This document shows positions 8,329 through 16,545 of a stretch of DNA of 64,000 bases, piece after piece; position 1 is the first letter of the stretch; every line of letters begins with the position of its first letter. A program made the translations under genes and the position numbers. This DNA is from Comamonadaceae bacterium (GTDB lineage Bacteria; Pseudomonadota; Gammaproteobacteria; Burkholderiales; Burkholderiaceae_C): positions 1-64,000 of the forward strand of contig CANCLK010000005.1 of the NCBI GenBank assembly GCA_947378785.1, in the 5' to 3' direction. Under the pieces are notes generated by a model. It did no database searches. It saw nothing but the letters and a program-made list of their open reading frames with translations, and was not told the DNA's origin.

Positions 8329-8946
8329 TTAGCGCAGAAAGTGGGCCAGCGTGAAGCCGAAGCCAGTCGCTAAACAGCCCAAAGCGAACCACAACACGCG
8401 GGTGCCTTCTCCGGTGTGCGAGGGCGTTTCTTGGCGATAAGTGGGTGCTGCTTGTTGAGGTGCTTTGACTGATGCGTCTGGCACCGCAGCTGCGGTATGT
8501 TCAGCGTCTGCGCTGAGAATTTTACTGAGACGGGTGAAGAATTGATCAGCCATTTGCTTGGACGCAGCGTCGAGCATGCGGGCGCCGATCTGGCCCAGCT
8601 TGCCACCGACCGAGGCGGTGGCGGTGTAGCGAACCAGTGTGCCGCCGTTGTCGTCACTCAACTGCACAGATGACTTGCCCGTGGCCATCCCGGCCGCACC
8701 GCCAGAGCCTTCGAAATTCATCACGCAGGCGCTGTTGGGAGTCACGTCGCTGAGGGTGATTTTGCCGACAAAGCGCGCACGGACCGGACCGGCTTTGACG
8801 AGCAAGCGAACATGCCGCTCCGTCGCTGAAGTGATCTCTACCGCTTCGCAACCGGGGATGCACTGCATCAGGTTGCGCTCGTCATTCAGGGCCTGCCAGA
8901 CGCTTTCACGTGGGGCGGCGATGCGAACTTCTCCAGTCAATTCCAT
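8329..8946 (-). CDS. CoxG-like SRPBCC-domain protein with C-terminal membrane anchor
   Basis: This 205-residue protein has an N-terminal SRPBCC/CoxG domain (about 1-150; GEVRIAAPRESVWQALNDE, CIPGCEAVE, GSGGAAGMATGKSSVQL). A low-complexity linker of about 30 residues follows, then one hydrophobic segment (about 184-203, WFALGCLATGFGFTLAHF). CoxG proteins accompany molybdenum hydroxylases. They are thought to help recruit the enzyme to the membrane or deliver electrons to quinone; that role here is inferred. It is the first gene of the leftward operon and is preceded by AAGGA. The TetR gene is divergent from it across an 82-base gap. Confidence 0.88.
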   Translation of the reverse strand: MELTGEVRIAAPRESVWQALNDERNLMQCIPGCEAVEITSATERHVRLLVKAGPVRARFVGKITLSDVTPNSACVMNFEGSGGAAGMATGKSSVQLSDDNGGTLVRYTATASVGGKLGQIGARMLDAASKQMADQFFTRLSKILSADAEHTAAAVPDASVKAPQQAAPTYRQETPSHTGEGTRVLWFALGCLATGFGFTLAHFLR

Positions 8947-9028
8947 GGCAATCCTTGGTTGGACAGTGTGTCGGGTCAGGCTTGGGGGGTGCCGTTTCCT
9001 CTGCTTTTAAAACTGAGGGTTTGCACCG
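8947..9028. promoter_or_regulatory. Divergent control region between the coxG-like operon and the tetR gene
   Basis: These 82 bases separate two divergently transcribed units and must hold promoters for at least one, probably both. I see a self-complementary TTTTAAAA near 9006-9013 and GAGGG placed as a ribosome binding site for the tetR gene. No convincing long palindrome that would mark the TetR-family operator is visible. Control of both units by the adjacent regulator is an inference from the divergent layout. Confidence 0.4.
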
Positions 9029-9817
9029 ATGATCTTATTGACCAAGCGTTCAACAATGCTACCCATGGATGACGCATCGGTAAATAGGGCTTTGCCTAGG
9101 GCAAACCCTCAAGGCATGCCCATCGGGGCTCCGGCAGCGCGCAAGCGCATGTCGGTGCAGGACCGCGAGCGTCAGATTGTGGACGGTGCAATCGAGTTTT
9201 TTGCGCGTCACGGTTTTGATGCGCAGTTGCGTGATCTGGCCAAAAGCATTGGCGTCACCCACACTTTGCTTTATCACTACTTCCCCGACAAACAGGCCTT
9301 GATTGATCGGGTCTACGTCGAGGTGTTTGAGGGCTGCTGGAAGCCCGAGTGGGAGAAGTGGCTGGACTCCCCTGAACTCGGCTGCGAAGACAAATTCACC
9401 CGCTTTTACATTGACTACGCGGCGACGGTGCTGACGCGCGACTTTGTGCGCATCCTGATTTTTTCGGGTCTGACAGACCAGACCATCACCAACCGATTTT
9501 TCGAGCTGTTGCGCGAGCGACTTTTCCCGCGACTGATTCGGGAGACCCGACGTTTTAGAGGCCTCAAGAGCCGAGCCCAACCCAGCGTGGCTGAGCATGA
9601 GTTGTTGATGGGTTTGCACGGCAGTATTTTTTACATTGGCGTGCGACGCTGGGTCTACAACCAGGCCGTTCACAGCCAGTCAACGCAGGCTTTCGACCCA
9701 GAGGTCATCCGCAGCCAAGTGCGTGGCTACTTGCAGGCGAGTTTGTCCCTGGTCAAGGCTGCTAACGCTACCGTTTCTCAACGCAAACCCATCAAGGAGA
9801 TACCGCCATGGCATTGA
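9029..9817 (+). CDS. TetR/AcrR-family transcriptional regulator
   Basis: This 262-residue protein has a TetR-type helix-turn-helix at about residues 50-96 (IVDGAIEFFARHGFDAQLRDL then GVTHTLLYHYFPDKQALIDRVY). A mostly helical ligand-binding domain follows. The ~45-residue N-terminal extension before the HTH is longer than usual. ATG 9029 has a GAGGG at fair spacing; starts near 9065 or 9110 are possible. TetR proteins normally repress neighbours until a ligand binds. The divergent molybdenum hydroxylase operon and the downstream VOC-monooxygenase-liv genes are the obvious targets. Its 3' end overlaps the VOC start by 10 bases. Confidence 0.9.
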   Translation: MILLTKRSTMLPMDDASVNRALPRANPQGMPIGAPAARKRMSVQDRERQIVDGAIEFFARHGFDAQLRDLAKSIGVTHTLLYHYFPDKQALIDRVYVEVFEGCWKPEWEKWLDSPELGCEDKFTRFYIDYAATVLTRDFVRILIFSGLTDQTITNRFFELLRERLFPRLIRETRRFRGLKSRAQPSVAEHELLMGLHGSIFYIGVRRWVYNQAVHSQSTQAFDPEVIRSQVRGYLQASLSLVKAANATVSQRKPIKEIPPWH

Positions 9818-10260
9818 CGCTGAATCACTTTTCCATTCGTACGCTTGACATGGAGACGACGCGTCGTTTTTATGTCGATGTGCTGGGCTTGACAGTCGGC
9901 CCCCGTCCGGCATTTCCGTTTCCGGGGATCTGGCTGTACCGCGGCGACCATGCTCACGTGGGCAATGCCGTGGTGCATGTGATCGGCATGGACGCAAACG
10001 ACCCGGTCGGCTTGAAAAATTACCTCGGTGATCGTGATGTGTCGTCGCTCAGCGGCAGCGGTTCGGTGGACCATATCGCCTTTTTTGCAGATGGTTTGAG
10101 CACCATGCTGGCGCACCTGAAAACGCAAGGCGTTGCATCGCGTGAACGGACAGTGCCATCGATTGGTTTGCACCAGATTTTTTTGGATGATCCGAATGGC
10201 GTGGTGATCGAGCTCAACTACCCGGCGACAGAAAAACAGGCCGTGGACGCTGCGGCCTGA
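9808..10260 (+). CDS. VOC-family protein (glyoxalase/bleomycin resistance/dioxygenase fold)
   Basis: This 150-residue VOC protein has two modules and the expected metal-ligand set: H in LNHFSIRTLDM (module one), H in NAVVHVIGMD, H in SVDHIAFFA (module two) and E in GVVIELNYP. A full His/His/His/Glu set suggests an active metalloenzyme, for example a glyoxalase-like isomerase or dioxygenase. The start overlaps the TetR gene and follows AAGGAG. The next gene, a flavin monooxygenase, begins on the base after this stop, so the two are probably co-translated and may act on successive intermediates. Confidence 0.85.
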   Translation: MALTLNHFSIRTLDMETTRRFYVDVLGLTVGPRPAFPFPGIWLYRGDHAHVGNAVVHVIGMDANDPVGLKNYLGDRDVSSLSGSGSVDHIAFFADGLSTMLAHLKTQGVASRERTVPSIGLHQIFLDDPNGVVIELNYPATEKQAVDAAA

Positions 10261-11538
10261 ATGTCAAAAATTCTCATCATCGGCGGCTCGCTGGGTGGGC
10301 TGCTCGCGGCCAACGTATTGCACCGTGAAGGTCACGACGTGTGCGTGCTCGAAAAGGTCCGTGGCTCGATGGATGGCCGGGGTGCCGGCATCGTCACGCA
10401 TGACGCCTTGTTCGCCGGTTTGCACCGCGCTGGTTTGGACGGCACTGAGGCGCTGGGCGTTCAGGTGCAGCAGCGTGTGGCGCTGGATGCCAACGGCGAA
10501 GAGGTCGTCTTGCTGGAGATGCCGCAGATTTTGACGTCGTGGAGCCGGCTTTACGATGCGCTGCATCAGTTGTTGCCGGCTGAGCGTTACGTGCAAGGTG
10601 TGGCGGTTCAAAAAGTCGACAACGACGCAGCGGGTGCCGTGGTGCATGGCTTGACGGCGGATGGCGCAAAGACCTGGTCGGCTGATTTGGTGATTGCCAG
10701 CGATGGCATTCGCTCGGTGGTGCGGCAGCAACTGGCGGCACAGGTGCAGCCGCAGTACGCAGGTTATGTGGCATGGCGCGGCGTTTGCGACGAAGCGGTG
10801 TTGTCAGACCGGACGCTGAAAAGTGTTTTTGAAAAGTTTGGATTTGGCTTGCCAGCAGGAGAGCAAATCATTGGCTACCCGGTGGCCGGTCAAGGCAACG
10901 ACACCCGCCCCGGGCATCGCGCCTATAACTTTGTCTGGTATCGCCCAGCCAGCGAGACGGCGCTGGCGGCTTTGTTGACAGACGCTGATGGCGTGCACTA
11001 TCAAGGTGGAATTTCGCCTAACAAAGTGGACTGGCGCCAGGTCGCTGACATGCGTCAAGCCGCCCGCGCGCTGCTGGCGCCGCAGTTTGCCGAAATGATT
11101 GAGAAGACGGCACAACCCTTTTTGCAGCCGATCTACGATGTTTGTTCAGAGCAACTGGCGTTCGGTCGCGTCGGCTTGATGGGTGACGCATCCTTTGTCG
11201 CTCGCCCGCACATTGGCATGGGTGTGACCAAAGCGGCGCAGGATGCTGTGGCGCTGGCAGATGCCATTGGCGAACACGGGGCCACGCCGAAAGCTTTGCT
11301 GGCGTACGAGAAAAAACGCTTGCCCGAGGGCCAAGCTGCCGTTGCAAGGGCGCGTTGGCTAGGCGCCTACATGCAGTCCCAAACCCACTCGCTCAGCGCG
11401 CAGCAGGCAGGCCGCAGTGCGCGAGATGTGGTGGCTGAAACCGCCATTGATTTAGGCCGTTATGGCCACCTGAGTTCCTTTCCCGGGGTGGCAGCGTATC
11501 GCCCCGACTTTGCCGCGGTCGCATCGACCATTCTTTGA
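10261..11538 (+). CDS. FAD-dependent aromatic monooxygenase, 2,6-dihydroxypyridine 3-monooxygenase-like
   Basis: This 425-residue class A flavin monooxygenase has a Rossmann dinucleotide fold with the variant GGSLGG (residues 8-13), the DG motif ASDGIRSVVR (about 146-155) and the FAD-ribityl GD motif GLMGDASFVARPHIGMG (about 305-321). The GGSxxG start together with GDAxxxxRPHxGxGxTKAAxDA is characteristic of 2,6-dihydroxypyridine hydroxylase and relatives, which ortho-hydroxylate activated rings using NAD(P)H and O2. It sits directly after a VOC gene and opposite a molybdenum hydroxylase, fitting consecutive ring hydroxylations. The substrate is not proven. UbiH- or salicylate-type enzymes are less likely from this fingerprint. 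Confidence 0.88.
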   Translation: MSKILIIGGSLGGLLAANVLHREGHDVCVLEKVRGSMDGRGAGIVTHDALFAGLHRAGLDGTEALGVQVQQRVALDANGEEVVLLEMPQILTSWSRLYDALHQLLPAERYVQGVAVQKVDNDAAGAVVHGLTADGAKTWSADLVIASDGIRSVVRQQLAAQVQPQYAGYVAWRGVCDEAVLSDRTLKSVFEKFGFGLPAGEQIIGYPVAGQGNDTRPGHRAYNFVWYRPASETALAALLTDADGVHYQGGISPNKVDWRQVADMRQAARALLAPQFAEMIEKTAQPFLQPIYDVCSEQLAFGRVGLMGDASFVARPHIGMGVTKAAQDAVALADAIGEHGATPKALLAYEKKRLPEGQAAVARARWLGAYMQSQTHSLSAQQAGRSARDVVAETAIDLGRYGHLSSFPGVAAYRPDFAAVASTIL

Positions 11539-11566
11539 TTCTTTGACACCTTCTTAGGAGACATTC

Positions 11567-12823
11567 GTGAACCATCAAGATTCTAAAAACGCCACCGCGG
11601 CCAACCGCCGCCAACTGCTTCAACTCGGTGCTGCGGGCGCTGCGCTGGGCACGGCCCCTTTCTTGTTCAACATCGCCAGTGCGCAGACCGCGACCATCAA
11701 GATCGGCTTCCCCGTTCCTTTGACAGGTGCTTTCTCGGCCGAAGCGCAAGACCAAGTGCGTGCCGCCGAAATTGCTATCAAGGAGTTCAACGACGCGGGC
11801 GGCTTCAATGGCCGCAAGGCGGAACTGCTGGTGCGTGATGACAAGCTCAACCCCGGCGAGGCAGCCACCCGCACACTGGAACTGATCGAAAAAGACAAGG
11901 TCGATTTCATCGTCGGCTCGCTGTCGGCAGCGACGCAGTTGTCGATCAATGCGGTCACCCGCGAGCGCAAGGTCATCTTCAATTCGATCAGCCAGTCTGA
12001 TGCGATCAATGAAGCCAAGGACTGGAGTCCGTACACCTTTCATGAGGCCTTGAATCCGCACATGACGGCGGGCGCAGTGGCGCGCTATGCCTTTCCTAAG
12101 TTTGGCAAGCGCGTGGTCTACCTGACGGCAGATTACGCCTACGGCCACGAGATGGTTCGCGGATTTGAGCGTGCCGGTAAGACGCTGGGTGCGACGACGC
12201 TGGCTGATATTCGGCATCCGATCGGCGCTGCCGATTACTCTTCATTCCTGCCGCGCATTCAGGCCCTCAAACCCGATGTGCTGGTGATGTGCAACTTCGG
12301 CCGTGACTTGGTGAATTCGGTCAAGCAGGCAACGGACTTTGGTCTGAAGGAAAAGACACGCATCATCACGCCGGTCTTGCTCTACACCGCGCGCCAGTCC
12401 GCTGGGGCTGATGCGTTTGAAGGCGTGGTCGGCGGTACCTCGTATTACTGGGGCATTGAAGACAGCGTGCCGGCGGCCAAGGCGTTCAACGACAAGTTCC
12501 GCAAAGCCCACGGCGGCGCGGTGCCTTCCGATTACGGCGCGCTGGGTTACGCCGGTATTCGCAGTGTCTTGCAGGGCGTGCTGAATGCCAAGTCAACCGA
12601 CTCCCTGAAGGTCAGCGCGGCCATGGGTCAGCTGAAATACAACTGGTACAAGGGCGATCAGTACTTCCGCAAGTGTGACCACCAGTCGGTTCAATCGGTC
12701 ATCATTGTTGAGTCGCAGTCCAAGGGCATGAAGGACAAAAACGATGTCTTCAAGGTCGTGGGTATGGAAAATCCCAACGAGGCCAACTTGCGCAGCTGCA
12801 CGGAACTCGGCCACAAGGCCTGA
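11567..12823 (+). CDS. Branched-chain amino acid/aromatic-type ABC transporter substrate-binding protein (LivK-like)
   Basis: This 418-residue periplasmic-binding fold type I protein starts with a Tat-like leader (RRQLLQLGAAG at 14-24, then ASAQT). The mature domain begins IKIGFPVPLTGAFSAEAQD and contains GGFNGRKAELLVRDD and the TLELIEKDKVDFIVG motif, both standard in HAAT receptors. In Burkholderiales such proteins bind amino acids, amides, urea or aromatic acids. It heads a complete five-gene importer, 28 bases after the monooxygenase stop, with a strong TAGGAGAC. The context suggests it captures the compound degraded by the neighbouring enzymes. Confidence 0.93.
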   Translation: MNHQDSKNATAANRRQLLQLGAAGAALGTAPFLFNIASAQTATIKIGFPVPLTGAFSAEAQDQVRAAEIAIKEFNDAGGFNGRKAELLVRDDKLNPGEAATRTLELIEKDKVDFIVGSLSAATQLSINAVTRERKVIFNSISQSDAINEAKDWSPYTFHEALNPHMTAGAVARYAFPKFGKRVVYLTADYAYGHEMVRGFERAGKTLGATTLADIRHPIGAADYSSFLPRIQALKPDVLVMCNFGRDLVNSVKQATDFGLKEKTRIITPVLLYTARQSAGADAFEGVVGGTSYYWGIEDSVPAAKAFNDKFRKAHGGAVPSDYGALGYAGIRSVLQGVLNAKSTDSLKVSAAMGQLKYNWYKGDQYFRKCDHQSVQSVIIVESQSKGMKDKNDVFKVVGMENPNEANLRSCTELGHKA

Positions 12824-12843
12824 CGGGAAAAGGAGAACGCCCC

Positions 12844-13728
12844 GTGCTTGACATCACCCCTTCCTTGTTCATGCTGCAGTTGGTGACGGGCATCGCCCTC
12901 GGGGCGGTGTACGCCCTGTTGGCGATTGGTCTGTCGCTGATCTTCGGCATGTTGACCGTGGTGAATTTTGCCCATGGGGCGTTCTTTATGGTGGGCGCGT
13001 TTTTAGGCGTCTATTTTTTGGGGTTGACCGGTAATTTTTGGCTCAGCCTGGTGATTGCACCGCTGGTGGTGGGTGTCATTGGTTTGCTGGCTGAACGTTA
13101 CTTGGTCAGACCCTTGTATGGTCGCGGCATCGACTATCCGCTGTTGCTGACGTTTGGCCTGTCGTATGTTTTGATTGATGTGGTGCGGGCCTTGTTTGGC
13201 ATTGAAGGCTTGCCGTCGTCTACGCCGGCCTCATTGCGTGGTGCGGTGGATCTTGGCTTTGGTCACTTCCCCTTGTACCGATTGTTCTTGATTGGCGCGA
13301 CGGCGGTGGTGGTGCTGGCGCTGTGGCTATTTTTAGAAAAAACACGTTATGGCTTGATCATTCGTGCGGGTTCGCGCGACTCAGAAATCGTCCGCGTTCT
13401 GGGCGTTGATATCTCCAAGGTCTGGTGGCTGGTATTTGGTTTGGGAACGACCATCGCCGGTCTGTCGGGTGTGCTGGCTGCGCCGACTCGGGCGGTGAAC
13501 CCGGAGATGGGCATTTCCGTTTTGGCAGAGTCGTTTGTGGTGACCGTCGTGGGCGGCATGGGCTCGCTGCCGGGCGCGGTTGTGGCTGGACTTTTGGTGG
13601 GCATTGTCTTCAGCATGACCGCCTTGTTGGCGCCCGCGTACGCTGAAATGTCGATATTTGTGTTGATGGCTTTGGTGTTGCTGGTGCGACCGCAAGGATT
13701 TTTTGGCAAAGCCGGAGCGCTCGGATGA
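12844..13728 (+). CDS. ABC transporter permease, LivH family
   Basis: This 294-residue inner-membrane permease of the branched-chain amino acid transporter family has about eight hydrophobic segments. Family signatures are IALGAVYALLAIGLSLIFGM and VNFAHGAFFMVGAF near the N terminus and VVGGMGSLPGAVVAGLLVG near the C terminus. It begins at GTG after AAAAGGAG. It pairs with LivM to form the channel and overlaps the next start by four bases (ATGA). Confidence 0.95.
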   Translation: MLDITPSLFMLQLVTGIALGAVYALLAIGLSLIFGMLTVVNFAHGAFFMVGAFLGVYFLGLTGNFWLSLVIAPLVVGVIGLLAERYLVRPLYGRGIDYPLLLTFGLSYVLIDVVRALFGIEGLPSSTPASLRGAVDLGFGHFPLYRLFLIGATAVVVLALWLFLEKTRYGLIIRAGSRDSEIVRVLGVDISKVWWLVFGLGTTIAGLSGVLAAPTRAVNPEMGISVLAESFVVTVVGGMGSLPGAVVAGLLVGIVFSMTALLAPAYAEMSIFVLMALVLLVRPQGFFGKAGALG

Positions 13729-14702
13729 ATTTGCATTCCCTCGTCAACGGCATGGCTCGCCACCGTGTCGGTTCTGCTCTCTTGTTCTTGTTGATTTTTC
13801 CGTTGCTGATGCCGTACGAAGCGTTGGCCATCAACATCCTGATATTCGGTTTGTTCGCTGTCGGCTTTAACTTGGTCTTTGGTTACACCGGCATGCTGTC
13901 ATTTGGCCATGCGTCATTCTTGGGTGTCGGCAGTTACCTGACCGGCATCGCCATGGTGCACTTTGGTGTGCACTGGATTCCCGCCATCTTCGTCGGCGTG
14001 GTGGCGTCCTTGTTCGCGGGTTTGCTGGTGGGTTATCTGGCCATACGCACCCGGGGCATCTACTTTTCGATGGTGACGCTGGCCTTGGGGCAAGTCATTT
14101 ATTACTTGTTCTACAAAGCCGATCGCTGGACCGGCGGTGAAAACGGCCTGCGCGGTATCAAGGCCGAGGTGATGGAGGTGTTCGGTTTTCGTATCGACTT
14201 TCTCGATCCGCTCACCAAGTACTACATCATCTGGATGTTTGTCGCATTTGCGCTCTGGCTGGTGTCCCGTATCTTGGCATCGCCGTTTGGCTCGGTGATT
14301 GAATCGATTCGCGAAAATGAAAAACGAACCGTCGCCTGTGGCTACGACGTGGCGCGTGCCAAGCTGCTGATTTTTGTCATTTCTGCGGGTGTGTGCGGCT
14401 TGGCCGGCGCGCTGCGTGCGCTGCATTTGTCGGTGGTGCCGGTGGACTCCCTGCATTACTTGCAGTCGGGGCAGGTCGTGATGATGTCTTTGCTGGGTGG
14501 CATGGGTAGTTTTTTTGGACCCTTCGTTGGCGCAGGTGTATTTTTGTATCTTGAAGATATCGCCACCAATGTGACCAAGTACTGGATGGGCGTTGTTGGA
14601 CTTCTTTTCATGGCCCTGATCTTGTTTTTCCCGCGCGGTATCTGGGGCAGCTTGATGCATGAACTGAAACAACGCGGCATGCTGAAGGGAGACCGCGAAT
14701 GA
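13725..14702 (+). CDS. ABC transporter permease, LivM family
   Basis: This 325-residue permease is the partner of the LivH-like protein. It shows the LivM fingerprints FNLVFGYTGMLSFGHASFLGVG and IRTRGIYFSMVTLALGQ, the cytoplasmic coupling-loop text FGSVIESIRENEKRTVACGY, and a C-terminal MMSLLGGMGSFFGPFVGA segment. It has about nine hydrophobic stretches. Both ends overlap neighbouring genes by four bases, a tightly coupled operon arrangement. Confidence 0.95.
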   Translation: MNLHSLVNGMARHRVGSALLFLLIFPLLMPYEALAINILIFGLFAVGFNLVFGYTGMLSFGHASFLGVGSYLTGIAMVHFGVHWIPAIFVGVVASLFAGLLVGYLAIRTRGIYFSMVTLALGQVIYYLFYKADRWTGGENGLRGIKAEVMEVFGFRIDFLDPLTKYYIIWMFVAFALWLVSRILASPFGSVIESIRENEKRTVACGYDVARAKLLIFVISAGVCGLAGALRALHLSVVPVDSLHYLQSGQVVMMSLLGGMGSFFGPFVGAGVFLYLEDIATNVTKYWMGVVGLLFMALILFFPRGIWGSLMHELKQRGMLKGDRE

Positions 14703-15445
14703 ACCCATCGCCCCTGATTGAAGTGCGCAACGTGAGCTTGCACTATGGGCGCTTCAAAGCCCTTTCGAACGTCACAGTCAGCTTTGCCCCGAACCAGCTG
14801 ACGGCGATTATTGGCCCAAATGGCGCGGGCAAGAGCACGTTTTTCAATGTCTTGAGTGGTGCCTTGCCGCCGACCACTGGCCAAGTGTTTTTTGAAGGGC
14901 AGGACATCACCGCCTTGAAAGCGCATGACTATGCGCGGCGCGGCATTGCCAAAAGTTTTCAGATCACCAATGTGTTCAAGCAACTCAGCGTGCATGAAAA
15001 CGTTCGGGTCGCGGCCCAGATGCGGTATTCGCGGTATGAGCTCTTCAAGCCGCGCGCCTCATTCAAGCAAGCGATTGAGGAGGCCGATGCTTTGCTGAAT
15101 CGTGTTGGCCTGACCGCCTTGCGCAACAAGACGGTGGCTGACTTGGCGCATGGCCAGCAGCGCTCGCTTGAGATCGCCATGGCGCTAGCGGCCGAGCCCA
15201 AGCTCTTGCTGATGGACGAACCAACGGCGGGCATGTCGCCTGAAGAAACGTCATCCATGATGGAATTGATCACGGCGCTCGCCAAGGAGCGCACGGTTGT
15301 TCTGGTCGAGCACAAGATGAAGCTGGTGATGGGCATTTGCGAGCGCTTGATCGTGCTGCATCACGGTGAATTTTTGGCGCAAGGCACGGCGGATGAGATT
15401 CGCAACAACGACGAAGTGCGCCGTGTTTATTTAGGTCAGGGTTGA
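14699..15445 (+). CDS. ABC transporter ATP-binding protein, LivG family
   Basis: This 248-residue ATPase has Walker A GPNGAGKST (39-47), a signature region LAHGQQRSLEIAMAL in place of classic LSGGQ (usual for LivG), Walker B LLLMDEPTAGMSPEE and the H-loop VLVEHKM. It powers import with LivF on the cytosolic face of LivHM. The start overlaps the livM stop (ATGA), with GGGAGACC upstream. Confidence 0.95.
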   Translation: MNPSPLIEVRNVSLHYGRFKALSNVTVSFAPNQLTAIIGPNGAGKSTFFNVLSGALPPTTGQVFFEGQDITALKAHDYARRGIAKSFQITNVFKQLSVHENVRVAAQMRYSRYELFKPRASFKQAIEEADALLNRVGLTALRNKTVADLAHGQQRSLEIAMALAAEPKLLLMDEPTAGMSPEETSSMMELITALAKERTVVLVEHKMKLVMGICERLIVLHHGEFLAQGTADEIRNNDEVRRVYLGQG

Positions 15446-15447
15446 AG

Positions 15448-16167
15448 ATGCAAACCACTCCTTTGCTTGATGTGCAGGATTTGAACGCTTGGTACGACCG
15501 CAGTCACGTGGTGCAGAACGTGTCTTTTCATGTGAATGCGGGCGAGATCGTCACCTTGATGGGGCGCAATGGCGCAGGTAAGACCACGACGCTTCGAACC
15601 CTGATGGGTTTGCTCACGCGCTGCAATGGCCGGGTTCGGTTTGACGGCCAAGACTTGCTGACGCAACCCGCGCATGCGCGGTTTCATTTGGGCTTGGCCT
15701 ACGTGCCTGAAGACCGCCGCATCGTGCCCTCTTTGACGGTGCGTGAAAACCTGCAGCTGGGACTTTTGGCCAGTCACAAGAAGGTGGATATTGAGGCGCG
15801 CATCGACGTCATCGCTGAAACATTTCCGCGCCTGAAAGAGCGCTTGTCGCAAGAGGCGACATCCATGTCGGGTGGCGAGCAGCAAATGCTGGCGATTGCG
15901 CGGGCGATGATGGCCGAACCGCGGATGATCCTGCTGGACGAACCCTCGGAGGGCATCATGCCGGTGCTGGTCGACGAAATGTTCGAGTTGTTTGCGCGTA
16001 TGAAGGCGAGTGGCATCACGCTGCTGCTGGTAGAGCAAAACGTCGCCCGCGCGCTGGCGGTGTCTGACCGTGCTTACATCCTTGACCAAGGCTTGATCGT
16101 GCATGAAGGGACGGCCCAAGCCTTGCTGGCCAATGAAGAGATTCAAAACAAATACTGTGCAGTTTGA
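15448..16167 (+). CDS. ABC transporter ATP-binding protein, LivF family
   Basis: This 239-residue second ATPase of the Liv-type importer has Walker A GRNGAGKTT (39-47), signature MSGGEQQMLAIARAM, Walker B ILLDEPSEGIMPVLV and LLVEQN. The ORF track starts at a TTG (15442) overlapping the livG stop. I prefer the ATG at 15448, two bases past that stop, because CAGGG then sits at proper spacing. It ends the rightward operon. An inverted repeat follows within 10 bases. Confidence 0.94.
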   Translation: MQTTPLLDVQDLNAWYDRSHVVQNVSFHVNAGEIVTLMGRNGAGKTTTLRTLMGLLTRCNGRVRFDGQDLLTQPAHARFHLGLAYVPEDRRIVPSLTVRENLQLGLLASHKKVDIEARIDVIAETFPRLKERLSQEATSMSGGEQQMLAIARAMMAEPRMILLDEPSEGIMPVLVDEMFELFARMKASGITLLLVEQNVARALAVSDRAYILDQGLIVHEGTAQALLANEEIQNKYCAV

Positions 16168-16171
16168 AGGA

Positions 16172-16191
16172 ATGTCAGCTCTGGCTGACAT
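16172..16191 (+). terminator. Stem-loop just after the livF-like gene
   Basis: ATGTCAGC-TCTG-GCTGACAT is a perfect 8-bp hairpin with a four-base loop, starting five bases after the livF stop. It is followed by TGCGTTTCGGGCTTTTTGACC, so the T-run is about 14 bases away, not immediate. It may stabilise the 3' end or act as a weak terminator. A classic rho-independent terminator is not established. Confidence 0.5.
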
Positions 16192-16499
16192 GCGTTTCGG
16201 GCTTTTTGACCCTACGCCACCTTTCGTACGGACTAGGCTTTGACTAGCGTGGGATTTTTGCCCGCTCAAAAAGGAAGCAGCAGGAGCGAACAATGAACGA
16301 AGCAGGCATTCGAGTCGCCAATCGTGCAGGTCCGCAGGCGCAAGAGGCGTGGTGGCGTGGTGTTGAGCCGATCGAACCTCAGCGATCGCGCTGGCCGTTC
16401 ACGGTTTTGAGGAGAGACAAAGAGGTCTCGTCATCCGGGGCCAACAACCCGTCAACGTTCAGTTTCACCACTTGATGGGCCTGCACGTTTTGGACGTCA
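16192..16499. other. Intergenic stretch with one doubtful small ORF
   Basis: These 308 bases lie between the liv operon and the metK terminator. The only candidate gene is a 60-codon ORF at 16293-16475 (+). It has a well-placed AGGAG 7-8 bases before its ATG but encodes a low-hydrophobicity, Trp- and Arg-containing peptide (start MNEAGIRVANRAGPQAQEAW) that I do not recognise. I see no tRNA, riboswitch or repeat. I treat the ORF as unproven and the rest as empty. Confidence 0.35.
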
Positions 16500-16530
16500 A
16501 AAACCGCCCCGTGTGAAGTGAGGCGGTTTT
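16500..16530 (-). terminator. Rho-independent terminator of metK, probably bidirectional
   Basis: AAAACCGCC and GGCGGTTTT form a perfect 9-bp stem around a 13-base loop, beginning about 16 bases past the metK stop. Read leftwards the stem ends in a run of five T, a textbook terminator for metK. Read rightwards it also ends in TTTT, so it could stop transcription from the liv side too. Confidence 0.85.
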
Positions 16531-16545
16531 CGTCGACTGAGAGGC

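Noticed and set aside
4543-8946. Aerobic carbon monoxide dehydrogenase operon
   Set aside because: Gene order resembles cox, but the large subunit lacks the AYXCSFR loop and no coxDEF maturation genes are adjacent.
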